From Glandiceps talaboti (lineage: Eukaryota; Hemichordata; Enteropneusta; Spengelidae): 64,000 nt of DNA. Numbering within the stretch: the first letter of the stretch is position 1; the number at the start of each line of letters is the position of its first letter. This document shows, in pieces, positions 38,701-50,945 of this stretch. Where the stretch lies: NCBI RefSeq assembly GCF_964340395.1, contig NC_135563.1, positions 17,974,651 to 18,038,650 on the forward strand, written 5' to 3'. The position numbers and the translations under genes are program-made. Under the pieces are notes generated by a model. That model searched no databases, was not told where the DNA came from, and saw nothing but the letters and a program-made list of their open reading frames with translations.

Positions 38701-41700
38701 TGACTAGTACACAAGGCTGATATTGCACCAAACCTGTTCCCAGTGTTAGCAGTTCAGTTTGCATGGCCAGACAAGATTGCAAATGCAACAATATACAGGG
38801 TTGAAACTTTGCTTTTAGAGCCATGTAATGGTCGTGTTTGTTTTTCTCAAGTCATGTATCATATTGTTAAACTAGCCAACATATTTTATCTTTCAGTTTG
38901 CAGAGTCTGCTCTAGGACGGCAGTCCCTCTATGTAAAGTTTGATCCACTTGTGAAAGGTGCAAGTCCTCCAATAGCGCAAGCAGGTCAGTTGAAGTCAAC
39001 TTTATCATTGCTAGTTTGGTTGGTTAAAGTGAATGTAAAAGACATCTTTGAATTTCTTTAGTGCTAAATGATGAACTTATATTGTGATATAGGTTTGTAC
39101 AGTGGGTAAATACTAGTGTACTATACATAATCAAGACAACATCCTAGGATTGCCGACATTTCAGTAAAGTAACATAAGTTATTGTATCAATGCCACATAT
39201 CAAAACCAGGTATGATAAATTGTTGGATTTTTTCCCCAATGAAGTGACAAAAGTGCCCTTTTACATGGCCATCTACCTATTCTTAATTTTTAACAACCTT
39301 GTACCATAGTCTTCACTTTCAAAATTGGTTCACCAGGGACTATAACTGGAATGTTCTGACAAGAGAGTGGTAGTGGGCATTTAGATGGACCTTGCAGAGT
39401 TGTAGGTTTTGAAAGTCGCACACAAGATTGAATGTACTTTGATAAACATGGTGTCACAATGTTATAACTGTGTATGTAGGGAGAATATACTACATGTACC
39501 TTGCTGTATTGGTAGAGGATACTACCTTGCTGGCTGTATTATTATTTGTACAATATCATGTCTTTACCTGTTCTACATAGGTGCTGCAATCAAACCTGTC
39601 CTGCCCACTCTTGGTGAGACTTCTATGGAAGGGGAAGATCTCCTACAGATGTCTACGCCACCTTCAGCCGGTTCACTTCGACAGAACCATTTGCTTAACT
39701 CTGTCAAGAGATCGGATGAAAAGAGACCAACCCCAGATAAAGGTGTTGATAAACTGCTTGAGTTTAGTCCATCAGGAGAACCAGTAAGTCATGGTTTTAC
39801 TCTCTGTGTGTTATCCTTTGAGGAAGATGTGACGTGTGTGTATTTTGTGAAAAGAAGTGGTTCTTAAAAATAGAAATGAATAACCCCAAAGACATAAGCA
39901 TATAAAAACTCCTAGATTACAGGACTGTGTATTTTCTTTATCTGGATAGCTGTACATATCCAAAAGTCACTCCATTGTAAGGGTTGATGTGTATGTGTAT
40001 GTGTATAGTGAAGTTGTTGTTATTGTTGGAGGATGGGTATGGTATGGACCATGCAAAAGTTGACTATAAACTATACACAAGTTTACAAAATCCTATAACT
40101 CATATTTGTATGAAATTATGTCATCAAAGTCATAATGACAACTATAGCATTTTCTTTGTCTTATTTATGTTGAGTAAGAGAGATTCATTTCGCTTGATTC
40201 GAATTTTGTTTTGAGTTTCATATAACTTACAATAACCATCTAATTGTAAAGATTTATAAATTGTCGCATCAGTGCAGAAAGGTTGTATCTGCTATGCAAT
40301 TGTATAGGCAGATACGACCTTACTGCACTATATATCCAGTTATTGTACCATGAGTTATTGTATTGACTTATTTTCATGACCATATTCAAAATTCACAAAA
40401 ATCAAAAATATGTGTAGCACTATTCAAGCTAGGAAACATTTTCAGAGCTAAGTCATTGCCACTTAGTTATATCAGTATTAAAGTAAATACATAATAGACA
40501 AATATCAAATAATATTTTCATTTGTTTTTATCAATTTTTGATTGTCTTTGCACTTGCAAAGTAATTATATAGTGAAAGGCACTGCTCTGTATTATTGATA
40601 GTATCTATTGACCTCACTCTAGTTTTGTTATCAGCAGCTGTTATGTGAAAGTCAACTTTGACATGTATTGTAATATGTAATACATCATGTATGGTATAGA
40701 AACATCAACTAACCTATGTTTAACCTCAGCATATGCTTGGTGTTACCCAGGAACCATGAAACCAGTTTAGTAACTAAAGCTAGTAAAACATGATTTGAAC
40801 AAGACGTACTGTGAAACACATTTAAAATATTGGGTTGGTAGAACTTGAGTGTAAACTCTACATGTGTGACGTTATTTCTAAAAATTACCTTTATTGTACC
40901 TGCATGTGTAATTGTTTATGTAAATTTTAGGCCAATGACACATCACACAGCGCATGCTGTTACAGTATACTATAGATAGATAAGTGTGTATTGTGAATTG
41001 TATATTGCCATTGGCGCTACAGACAGTTGAAATCGGAGTAGGCCCCCAAACAATGGTGTGAAGTATGTACAATGTCACGGCAGGTAACCCAGTCTTCTCA
41101 AGGAAATATGTGACTTTTGACCTTAGCATTTTAGGACGTCTTTGTCCATTGTGTGAGCTAGACTGAGTCTGAATTATAAATTACAGCCGGCAAGTACAAT
41201 GCCCAGCTAATTTGTACAGATGGCAGAGACGTGATAGAAGCTAGATGGCTGTATTATTAGCTTTATTGAGTGCTTGCTGGGGGTCACAGGTGATACTGTC
41301 TACAAATGATCAATGAGTAACACTATACACAGTGCATTGATACTGTTAACATTAGGTAATATGTTTCTATGGTGTTGTTTTACAGGTTACAGAAAAAGAC
41401 ACACCACCCCAGCGACGCCGAGTCCCGGAGTCTCCTGAAGCTGAGGATGGCATTGTACAGGTACGGCAATTGTAAATTGAATGTTCAGAAATGTCTAAAT
41501 TATGCAATCTACAAGAAACAAGAAATCTTGGCCGTGATAATAGTTATAATGTTAGTAATCCTACATATGCGTAACAACAATATGCAGTGCACCAGTTTGT
41601 AATATTTGTGTAATTTGAGTGTTTTATATCATGCCGAGGGCTGAAACAAGTGATGAGATAATAGAAATGATTTGCATAACAATACAAGCCATAATTGTTG

Positions 41701-44700
41701 TATGTATTCATTTGTAAATTAAGAGATAGTTTGGTTGGATCTAGGCCAAGGATATCACCATGTATATTAATGGTTTGCTTAAAACATTACAATTACTGAT
41801 ACTTTCAAGGTCACTAGTAACAATGAAGTCTGTTTCTACATACATTAGTTTGGTGTCTGTGACACCATTTCTTTCAGTTAATCTACCGTAAAAACCTCCC
41901 AGTTTCACTGCTAGAAAAATGGTGTGAATTTGGGTTTACAGCTGGTTGCCAAGACTAAATTTTGAGCATTATTTAGTCTAGTGCATGACATTAATTTTCA
42001 AAAATGGTCAGGAGATGACACATTAATAATTTCATATTTCTCCTTTCCTTGGTGAAAAAAGCGAAAAATGTTATATGAAAATTGTCAAGTTGACTGTATA
42101 TAAGTTTATGTAGGCTATGTCTGTGTTCATTCAAAAAGTGATGAAACAGTCGTTTGGGGAAAATTCTCAGTACTTGCATTAGCATTTTATCTCGAGCTTG
42201 AAGGCCAAAATATGACAAGCAGGTCAATTTATTCTCATGCACACTTATAGTAATGCATATTGTAGGTGGTGAAATTCTATTTCAGGTACTGAGAAGTAAA
42301 CATATTGTTCATACAAATTAGCCATTTGCCTTTTATGTACTATACCAGCAGAATTGGTAACTTATATTGAGTTGCATGCAAGTTGTTAAAATCAAACTGA
42401 TAGGTACAATTGATCATGAAATCTACTGGGACTGAAGATTCAGTATGATTTAATATTTTTGTTTTAGTTGCAAAAACTAATTTTAATTCCTGTTAGTGGG
42501 ATGAATAAAGTAATTCTAATTCTGATTCTGACTGAATATCATGTTGTGATACAAAGCTTCATAAATTGATATTCATAGTAAGGTTACGAATATTTATCTA
42601 CTCTCTGAGCGGCTTGACAGGGATGGAGTAGGGACAGACCCAGGGGACAGACATTGCAGGTTATGAAGACAATTAATTGTGAATTACAAACAATGTAATC
42701 GATAATTCTATTACATTTATGCCTGAAAAAATTTAAGAATTTTAGGAAAAATAGCAAACCAAGTAAAAAATGAAAACTGAGACTGATAATACATGTTTAA
42801 GGTCTGTGTAGTGTGCTGATTACCGCTATGTGTGAGTCCACTGCTCCTCTGTTGGCATGTTTTGGATTTATTAGAATTCAGTGTGAACTGCCACTCTTAC
42901 ATATAAATGTGTATTATATGATGTGTGTTTTGTTTGGTTTTGTTTACGTAGCCCCTACTGTACACACAACTTGACCTCAATGAAGCCCTCAAGAGAGCAA
43001 GAGAAGAGTATACAAGAGAGGTAAGTTGGTAATTTAACTGTGGTTAAAGCCCAAGTAGCTGCAAATGTTCAACTTTGTCCATTAATAACTACACTATAAC
43101 CTTTACTGGAAATAGTTCAAACCCTTCTGATAGCTGGATTTATTTTCTACTTTTGTTGGTGAAAAAAAAAGAAAAGTTGTACATGATAATTTAGTGGTAC
43201 TGTATACACTACACTGGCTTGATGTCCATATGTAAACAGTACCACAAAAAAACACAGGTCAGTCCTGATGCTGACTGGGTTTTAGTCACTTAGCAACCAT
43301 ACATAGGAAGTACAACAACATTGAGTAAGTGAAAAATAAGAACAGAAATGATGACAAAAATGGCTGCACTTACAGCTGTTAGGGCTTTAATATGATGATT
43401 GACTGCATACATGTACCAGTCTGTAGACAAGTAGATGTGTATGTTTACATTCTTCTCACACTTACAGACATTCTCCTTACTGTCTTTCTGATCAGTAACA
43501 TGACAAAATCAAGTAGTAAATTATAAAATAATGGGTAGTCAATTGCCAAGGAGGTTCACCCTAACACAATCTCATATCAATGTTTTTATCTGTAGTTGTT
43601 GCATGAAAAGCATGATTAGGTGAATGAGTAAAGTACTGTAACAGTTTGCATGCAACAACCTTGTTCTTGTACATCCGTATATTGGTACTCTATCAAAGAT
43701 CAGAATATAAACTTTTTGTCTATAGGGCTGCCAGACAACTGTTTTGTCCCTTAAATGTCAATGTTAAACTGACAGGCCTTGAACAGAAATGTGTTGATTG
43801 TAAAATTACTCTTGTGCAGATGTTAGTAAAGTGACGTGTGTGAATTTCTACCACTGTGTACTATAGTTGTAATACACATGGTATGCCATGTTCAGAGTCT
43901 AGGATTATTATCTACAGTGTTATTATGAATTGACAAACTTCAAGTGACGGCTTAAAAGCTGACAAACAAAAACACAAACAAATCTGAAAGTTAGATGATA
44001 TTATGTCCATTTCAATTTCTTTGTGCATGATTGATGGGAATGCAAATTATGTTCAAATTTAAACTGCAAATCAAATGAAAGTTTTCTTTCAAATTGCTGC
44101 AGGACTATCGCGGTGGTACACTGGTATGTAAATTAACTTCTTTTCTAAGAAAAAACAAAATGGGATTTCAAAAGAGTAGCATAAAAATATTAGGTGTAAA
44201 AAGAAGAGAAAAGCAACATGTTATAAAAATCGAAGAAATGCAATTATATCATGTGGTAAACATTATTTGCTGATCACTTCACAGCGTTATGTTTATTATT
44301 AGTTGACAATTATGATGTGTATAGCATTCATGGTTGTTTCTAATCATAGGTATTATTGAACAAAATAGTAATTAGGTGTAAATTTATTGCCCTATGTTAC
44401 ACCCATCACCTAGACAATATTCAACTCTGTACATGTACTCAGTATAATCCAGAATCTAGCCAAACTACTTGCATATACATTTACATGTAAACTGAGGGAC
44501 AAGATTGTAAATCACATTTAGTACATGATTTGTATTGCCTCTTTTGTAAAAATCTCTACCAGTATTTGCAGATTTACTGCCCTATGTCACACCTATCACC
44601 TATCACCTACACAATGTTTAACTCTCTCTTTTGTAAAAATCTCTCCCAGTATTTGCAATATTTTCATTCTCAAACTGTATTATGGGGCCAATATGTACTA

Positions 44701-47700
44701 TTGTACTTGTGATGCGTACATTGTGTGTTCAGCCCTATCAGGCTTCTTTATAACTTGAGGAGTGAGCTGATAGCATGGCATGAATGTCATATCTTACATA
44801 CTAATTCATATTCTAATGGATTGAAAAGTTATGGAAAGAAATTTTAAAAAATCAAAGTGAATATTGTATGACTTTATTCCTATTTTACTGTGAAATTACT
44901 GATGTGTTCTATCTGACGATAACAACTACATAATGAAATATTTGATAAGTTTGTCAAATGTTTCCAACATTAAGCAGAATAGTAAAGATGACATATATGT
45001 ACAGACCTTGCTGAATTGTAAAAAGAATATGTACAGAATTTGCTGGATTGTGAAAACATAGACAGGAGTGAATATTTGTATCTCCATGGAAAACAAAGAG
45101 TGTTTGTATCTGCTGGAAGTATTGTTTCTAATTATAAGTTTTCTATGTGGTCATTTAGGCAGAAAAGAAGGACAATGAACAGAAACGTATGGAACAGCAG
45201 CTTGATGAACTACAGCAACAAAACACAGAGATGAGGTAAGACATCTTACAAAATCTATAGCTAGTAGATGAAATAACATAACATCGCCACCTAGTGGTCA
45301 GCTGTAACTATGGAATTTGTCATTCTGATGAGGATCGTTGACCAAGACAGACCGAAAACTCCAAAACTATTAACTGCTTGTGTGTTATAACCTATGTAAA
45401 TCAGATAAAATATACTTTCCATCTAATATACTAGAATCTCTATCTGCTGCTGTGTGATGTAGAAAGTTCAGTGATTACATAATTTGCATATTGGAATATT
45501 TGAAGCCATGTGAATAGTCTGTGTGGAAGCCATTGTGACACTCCACTTTGAAATCATGATGGCTGTATCTTCAGGTATTATTAACCTGATATGTACAAGT
45601 AGTCAATAGTTCCACATAACATTAAAATGAATTGTTTGTTTTCCACCTACAGGACAGTTGTGTCTGAGTATGAAAGGATGATCCAACAAATGATAGGTAG
45701 GTTCAAAATCATTGGTATTAGGATGACTTTGGATAACTTTTATGGTTTGAGGAATCATATCATTGCTTAGGCAAGGCATTATTAAACACACAAGACATGC
45801 CATCACTGGGATGGTATTGGTGCAGTTTTTACGCAACCAGACACCAGGAACATTGATCACCCAATTTGTTATTCCTCACAGAAGATAAACAAATATCGGC
45901 ACTATTGGAAAAGAATGTTTGCCATTGTTGCCAGCTTTGCAAAATTTTACATATTTTATTATTATATTTTTTCATAATTTTAATATAGATTGTTCTTTTT
46001 GTGTTGCAAGTACAGTATGTTTGCAAAGTATTCGCTACCATTATATGATTGTATACTGCAGTTTCTTCATGTTTATGGGTTGTTTATACTGTACGTGAAA
46101 ATACCAGAACTTACAGAAAAAGGAAATAAACTCCAATGCACAATAGTTTGTGTAACAAGTTCTTATCAAAGATGATATGGTAAGAAAAATAATGCAATGG
46201 TATTATAATTGTGACTTGTTTGTTATTTTGTAGAGGATCATGACAAAGGTAAAAATACCAACAAAGAGGCATTGACAGAGATACAGAGAGAGAGAGACCA
46301 GGCATTAGAAGATTTGTCATCAGTAGAGTCTGCATTTAGTGATCTACACAGGAGATTTGAAAAACTTAAAATGGCTGTAGAGGGATACAAAAAGGTAAAC
46401 ATCCTTTGTAATACCTGGAATATACGTTACATTTTATATTTGATATATTGAGTTGTGTAGTCATTTGCAGTATCTATTTCAGGATTGAATTGTAAATCTA
46501 GGGAGTTGAGGAAGTTATATGAGGCCGTTGTGCCTCTGTAGGTCAGTGTCGGGGCAATGATTGTACAGTGGTATGACCAGGACGTCCATTGTAAAAGGCG
46601 TTTGTATAATATGTACTATTGTATAATTGTAATTACTGCCTCATTACCGGCATCTCAGTGTATTTTCTGTGAAGTTTGTGACATTATCAGTTTGTGCTGG
46701 GGAAATGTGGAAACTACAACTGTGTCCACTTCAGTGTTTTGTCTCACACCTTTATGGCCCAGTTATGTGTTAAAGCATTTGTGTATTGTTTTCACAGAAT
46801 GAGGACATTCTCAAAAAATGTGTTGCTGATTACCAAGCTAAACTGAAGAAACATGAACAGAGGTATCAGACACTAAAATCACATGCGGAAGAAAAAATAG
46901 AAAGGTAAAGTAGTTTGGTTCATTTTGTAGATCTGGAGTTTGTAGTATTCAAGGTATACCAGGTAAAAGTGCAAACTTGGAAACGATTGAAGTGTGGTTG
47001 ATAATAACAGTGAAGTTTGATTGGTTTGTATCATATGGAATTGGAAAATTGATTAACATCACCTTCTGAAACAACACCCCAACCCTCTTATAAACCTAGC
47101 ACCCTAGGGATCAATGAAATTACATGCTTTTATCATGCAAAACTTGCAATAGACAAAAAATAGCAAGGGTCAAACATAGAATTTTATGTTAACCTTGTGG
47201 TCAATGAAATGTCTTACGTAATTTAGTTCTGTGAATGTTGAAGTGGAGCAACTTCAAAGATGTTATTTTAACCATGCTGTGTATGAAATGTTTTATTTTC
47301 CAGTGCTAATCTTGAAATAGACAAAGTTAGAAAGGCCAACACAGCGGAAATAGCTGGACTTCAAGCTGCTTTGAAGAGGGAACAGATGAAGGTGCAGAGT
47401 CTAGAAAGACAAGTAGAACAGAAAGTAAGTCACTCCATAAATACTAGTCATCACCACTTTGTAGACATCGATAGAACATCTGTCTCTGGTGTACCAAGTT
47501 AGTACATATACACAACAGCTCAAGTGCAAATTTATTATAACTTTTTAAAAGTTTTTGTATGAGCATAGTTACTGGTTAGTACTAGTAGGTATTCATAGTA
47601 TGAAACCCCAAGACATGCATGTGGGAAGCAAATGATCAGTTCACAGTTTATACACTGAAAAGCTGTGGTGTGCAGTTAATCTTACACAAGTTGAGTTCAT

Positions 47701-48177
47701 CGCAATGGCGATAATTCACATCAGACTATGTACATTGAATTGATTGTAATAGATGATGATGTCAGAAACTCCCTCATAAGAAAATCAGTAGACATAGAAA
47801 ATATTCATCATAAGCAGTGTTATCGGGTTATAGGGTTTGTGGAACCTGTGTAGGAAATCAGGTTAATTTGAGTAGATATCCATAATTTGGTATGGAACCC
47901 TGTATAAAAGTTGGCAAACCCAGATACTACTTATTACAAAACACACTGATGACATTTTATCTGTGGTATATAGAACTAGACTAGTTTGCTGACCTTTATC
48001 CCCATCCTCTCACCATGGTTGTACAAGTACTGTACAGACTAAGTGTTAATACAACTGTTTGTTATTCCTGCATCCATCCATTGATATCATTACATCTACT
48101 TCCTATTACAGACCAAAGAGAATGAAGAGTTAACCAGTATATGTGATGAACTCATATCTAAAATGGGCAAGTCATGA
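23531..48177 (+). CDS. TACC: TACC: transforming acidic coiled-coil protein (20 coding exons)
   Basis: Seen: exons 23531-23707, 24274-24333, 26522-26721, 27812-30160, 30732-30835, 31595-31669, 33307-33378, 35048-35098, 37745-37818, 38897-38984, 39581-39783, 41386-41460, 42952-43020, 44103-44123, 45159-45235, 45653-45696, 46234-46394, 46798-46904, 47304-47424 and 48112-48177 join in phase to 4194 nt, 1397 aa. The N-terminus [10 protein letters not shown] resembles TACC3 [26 protein letters not shown] (about 1057-1072) resembles TACC3 ESALRKQSLYLKFDPL. Residues about 1177-1397 form the TACC coiled coil, ending [11 protein letters not shown] as in TACC2. Known: TACC proteins carry XMAP215/ch-TOG to centrosomes and microtubule plus ends. 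The middle is acidic and low-complexity, with Asp-Pro-Phe motifs. It is the pre-duplication type, with traits of TACC1/2 and TACC3. It starts head to head with NSMCE4A. Confidence 0.93.
24274..24333 (+). CDS. TACC: TACC exon 2
   Basis: 60 nt, phase 0 to 0. Encodes [20 protein letters not shown]. Skippable without frame loss. Donor GTATCA. Confidence 0.7.
24334..26521. other. TACC intron without recognised genes
   Basis: Contains a GGCA microsatellite at about 25893-25928 and plain AT-rich sequence. No further exon or element was seen. Confidence 0.6.
26522..26721 (+). CDS. TACC: TACC exon 3
   Basis: 200 nt, phase 0 to 2. Encodes [18 protein letters not shown] and [12 protein letters not shown], predicted helical. 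Acceptor follows CTTCCTCTAG. Confidence 0.85.
27350..27705 (-). mobile_element. tRNA-derived SINE, fullest copy
   Basis: On the minus strand the head at the right end carries GGTTCGAGCCCC, a Pol III B-box match. The tail at the left end holds GTGCTTTGAGCACGG and GCGCTATATAAGAACCCAAC, then an ATT-rich end. Partial copies lie at 1112-1335 and 12836-12955. Confidence 0.75.
27812..30160 (+). CDS. TACC: TACC exon 4: large acidic exon
   Basis: 2349 nt, phase 2 to 2, residues about 147-928. Rich in Glu, Pro, Thr and Ser. Contains LLLDFSP and ILDFSP near the front, five exact-period 35-residue repeats (29025-29549), then IEIFAPA, IQIFAPP and IQTVAPK. It ends with [10 protein letters not shown] and DPFASSGKM, like the NPFSSTSKM motif of TACC2 SDP repeats. 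Known: TACC genes carry their lineage-specific length here. Large antisense frames are shadows of the repeats. Confidence 0.93.
29025..29549 (+). repeat. Five in-frame 105-bp coding repeats
   Basis: Unit starts at 29025, 29130, 29235, 29340 and 29445, a constant 105 bp (35 codons). Consensus [17 protein letters not shown], then an acidic linker ending ETTK. The next unit decays. Confidence 0.95.
30732..30835 (+). CDS. TACC: TACC exon 5
   Basis: 104 nt, phase 2 to 1. Encodes [19 protein letters not shown] and ends AFKPATE before the split codon. Confidence 0.88.
31595..31669 (+). CDS. TACC: TACC exon 6 (cassette-like)
   Basis: 75 nt, phase 1 to 1. Encodes [19 protein letters not shown] and ends FRPAGE. 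Could be skipped in frame. Confidence 0.85.
33307..33378 (+). CDS. TACC: TACC exon 7 (cassette-like)
   Basis: 72 nt, phase 1 to 1. Encodes [20 protein letters not shown] and ends AAE. Confidence 0.85.
35048..35098 (+). CDS. TACC: TACC exon 8 (cassette-like)
   Basis: 51 nt, phase 1 to 1. Encodes [17 protein letters not shown]. An alternative upstream acceptor at 35018 would add ten in-frame residues. The choice is uncertain. Confidence 0.75.
36619..36915. repeat. 36-bp minisatellite in a TACC intron
   Basis: About eight copies of a unit containing ACCAACCAGTACTGGGAGCC and TTCCTGGCTACCACAT. Some have small gaps or an added G. It creates a spurious minus frame with a 12-residue period. Confidence 0.95.
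37745..37818 (+). CDS. TACC: TACC exon 9
   Basis: 74 nt, phase 1 to 0. Encodes [19 protein letters not shown], like the DYLEQFG segment just before FKESAL in TACC3. Confidence 0.9.
38897..38984 (+). CDS. TACC: TACC exon 10
   Basis: 88 nt, phase 0 to 1. Encodes [20 protein letters not shown], the conserved block shared with vertebrate TACC2/TACC3. Confidence 0.93.
39581..39783 (+). CDS. TACC: TACC exon 11
   Basis: 203 nt, phase 1 to 0. Ser/Pro-rich. Ends [11 protein letters not shown], a third LL(D/E)FSP motif echoing the two in exon 4. Confidence 0.9.
40261..40330. mobile_element. Short hairpin element, copy 2
   Basis: GTCGCATCAGTGCAGAAAGG on the left, CAGATACGACCTTACTGCAC on the right, loop around GCAATTGTAT. 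Same family as 14174-14246 and 52488-52568. In a TACC intron. Confidence 0.8.
41386..41460 (+). CDS. TACC: TACC exon 12
   Basis: 75 nt, phase 0 to 0. Encodes [20 protein letters not shown], a basic Pro-rich link before the coiled coil. Confidence 0.88.
42952..43020 (+). CDS. TACC: TACC exon 13 (coiled coil starts)
   Basis: 69 nt, phase 0 to 0. Encodes [20 protein letters not shown], aligned with the start of the TACC domain. Confidence 0.9.
44103..44123 (+). CDS. TACC: TACC exon 14, candidate 21-nt micro-exon
   Basis: Between a TTGCTGCAG acceptor and a GTATGT donor. Encodes DYRGGTL in frame. It would break the coiled-coil heptads, so it is either an alternative exon or a chance match. Confidence 0.4.
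45159..45235 (+). CDS. TACC: TACC exon 15
   Basis: 77 nt, phase 0 to 2. Encodes [20 protein letters not shown], coiled coil. Confidence 0.92.
45285..45297 (-). promoter_or_regulatory. CTCF-like motif
   Basis: Minus-strand CCACTAGGTGGCG fits the CTCF core. Intronic, 50 bp after TACC exon 15. Motif match only. Confidence 0.45.
45653..45696 (+). CDS. TACC: TACC exon 16
   Basis: 44 nt, phase 2 to 1. Encodes [14 protein letters not shown], matching vertebrate IVAEYEKTIAQMI. Confidence 0.95.
46234..46394 (+). CDS. TACC: TACC exon 17
   Basis: 161 nt, phase 1 to 0. Includes [20 protein letters not shown], matching the conserved SDLFRRYENLKGVLEGFKK. Confidence 0.96.
46798..46904 (+). CDS. TACC: TACC exon 18
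   Basis: 107 nt, phase 0 to 2. Encodes [20 protein letters not shown] and [13 protein letters not shown], diagnostic of TACC. Confidence 0.96.
47304..47424 (+). CDS. TACC: TACC exon 19
   Basis: 121 nt, phase 2 to 0. Encodes [20 protein letters not shown], close to vertebrate LRKEQMKVESLE. Confidence 0.96.
48112..48177 (+). CDS. TACC: TACC exon 20 (terminal)
   Basis: 66 nt ending in TGA. Encodes [16 protein letters not shown], the standard TACC C-terminus. Confidence 0.96.
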   Translation, partial: TKENEELTSICDELISKMGKS

Positions 48178-50945
48178 AACACAGAGGAAGCATTGTAGCA
48201 AGTGTACCCTATCTAATGCTATCAGTTTGGTGACAATATAACACAGAGACTTGTGCATCTGCCTGATGCCATAGGATCTTTAGATACGGATGCATATCTG
48301 ATATTTGTAACATTAAGTATATCTTGCATGGTAGTGTTAGTGACAGTATAAAACACAACAGCTTCAAGGAAATAACACAGTCTTTAAGCACTGTTCTTCG
48401 TATGTTTTTATCTAGAGAGAAAACACCAAAGAACATGAACTTTTTCTGTGTTTGTATCAACAGCTTGGTAAATTGTTGGTCCGTGTTATGCTAATGTATT
48501 TTATGTTATGATAATGAATATGCATATTTGTGAGGCTTTGATGATGTTGAGGGCGCCATACATAACAGTGGTAAAGCACCTCATTGCAGACCTTTTTCAG
48601 ACTGACATCTGTCACGATTTGAGTTGATATAAAATCTAAAGCCGAATTAAGGATATTGCGAATACCGACAAAGATTTTTGTAATCTGCACAACCTAAAAT
48701 TGTGTTGTGTCAACATTTACTACCTAGGTTAGCAGAGATATCAAAATTTCTCTTTCATTTTTACCTCTTAGTAAGAGCAAGTTTTCACTTTTATGTGGTC
48801 GCATAAACGTGTCGAAGGATGTAACATTTCTCAAATCTTCCTGTCTTCTTAGGTTTCACTCTGTGTAAATTAATTCTGTTCATACTTCACTGTATTAAAG
48901 GGTTTTGTGATTTATTTGTATAAATTATTATTTTTTGTTGTTTTCAAACAAATCACTGTTGTACAGAAGAGATGTGTCCATTGTCCACCTTGATACGGTA
49001 TGATTGTGTTGTGTTGTACTAATTTCTTTCATTTCATAATGTTTATAGCATTTAGGAGAATTATTATTACAAAGATTATTTCATAGCTGCAAAATTTATA
49101 TATTTAATGAGATTTGAATTTATTTGATTGATTGATTCACTTTTGCACAACACTGCTCTTGTCATTTTATGAGAGCTGAACACAGTTTAGTAAAGAAGTT
49201 CTAGAAACGCTTGATAGAAATGAGATATAGAGTAATTTCCACGCCAATATTTGCAATAGAATAAGTAACAACTGTAAGATTATAGAATTTGTTGTTTTTT
49301 AAATGAAATTCAAATTGACTAAAGTGTGAACAGTATATTGAAATTTCTAGAAGCTCTATTAAGTCATTCTGTAAGTTGTTTTGTTTTTGTTTTTTGACTT
49401 AATTTACCTTCAGGGAAAGGAAAATACATATTTATGTTAGAACAAATGTTGAGTTTTCTTCTCTTTTTTTTCGTCCAAGGATAACAGTAGTCTAGTTTGG
49501 CCAATCTGACAGAAGAGCATTACTTAAACCAGTGGAGTAAAAATTGTATAAATTCTCAACTTTCTTTATTTCTTTCCACACTGGCTTTATTGTTTCTCAA
49601 TGAAAAGATGGCCAGTGAGGGTCAAGGTCCATAGTAGCACTTTGTCCAGTTTTAGAAACTAATGTTTGATACATCAGTGATGTGGTGCTCTGATAATCTG
49701 TCTAGCGCCACCAACGGTAGCATTTTACAGACTTGTTCTGAGTTATTTGTTGTAGAATGTTTACATGTAACATTTCAAATCATAGTAGACAGACTGATAA
49801 GTTAAAAGTACAGGTTGTATTTGTCATAGTCAGCTTATTTACAATAAATAAGAATAGCAAATGCCTCCATGTACAAGTTGTATAAAGAGTGAAAAAACTC
49901 CCCTAACACATACTTCACCAATGTCATCAAATACAAGTGATACAATTTTGTTTTTTATTTGTTAAGAATGTAATGATCCCAATCATTTTTCACAAACGTA
50001 TTTTCACTTTTCACAACTAGTAATTTCAAAACTTCAGTGTGTAGCAAATCTCTCGGCAGTATTCAGGGGTGTGAAAAGGAACTGGAAAGTGGGCAGAGGA
50101 AATAAAAAAAATTTAACTTTGAAAGTTGGAAAAAAGGAGTGGATATCGGTGAATTGTAATTGTGGTGTGGTCAATGCTAGTAAGTTGGTTAATGCTGTGG
50201 ACACAGTGTGCGATACTTTAGCAAGTATTCATTTTTTATACTGCTCTATTATCTCTTGCAAATTTGCTGCATTTCTATGGAACTTCAATTTCTGTCAGAA
50301 ATAAAATACAAAAAACATTTGTTTGGCATGTAAATGTGTGTTGAGTGTCATTTCATGGGATAATAGCCTAGATGGAAGGGGGGGGGGGGCTAGATCCTTC
50401 GCATGGGTAGACACTCTGCAGAGGGATGATAGACGGAATCTGCTAGGTAATGGGCCGAGGGGGTGGTTCCAAACTATCGAAGAATTCCTACACCACTACT
50501 GCATACATGTTATGGTGCATTTCCAACAGTCTATTGCAATAATTACAAATCATCATGTTAGAAGAGGCAAGGTTGTACAACTTGTTTGCCTTTTATCAAC
50601 ACCTGTTCAAAGTATTTCAACAACAAAAAACTTTGTTTATCAAAGCAAGACACAGGCACAAAGGCAAATTTAAAGCAGTTGTTGTGTATATGTATGTATA
50701 CGGTATGTGTGGAATGAGTACAAATGTAATGAGTAGAACAGTCCAGATAAATTCAATCCTGACGTTTCGAATCAATATTCGTTCTCATAGGATATCAAGG
50801 CAAGATATCTAGTAGGTATATTTGATATATATGTGTGTGTGGGTATGTGCGCGTGTTCATGTGTATGTTTACATACTAATAGGCAAACACGAAACCAGAA
50901 AATCTTTTAACAACAAGTTAGGGAGTCTCAAATCAACCATCAACC
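48178..50945. other. TACC 3' UTR and intergenic stretch before LHPP
   Basis: AT-rich, no convincing frame. Candidate poly(A) signals: ATTAAA 48894-48899, AATAAA 49843-49848 and AATAAA 50299-50304. The last is followed by a GT-rich stretch (TGTGTGTTGAGTGT) and is the best placed. A ten-G tract lies near 50380. The LHPP promoter should be in the last few hundred bases, but no core motif is clear. Confidence 0.5.
50299..50304 (+). terminator. Candidate TACC poly(A) signal
   Basis: AATAAA with a GT-rich element about 25-45 nt downstream. Implies a 3' UTR of about 2.1 kb if used. Confidence 0.4.
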
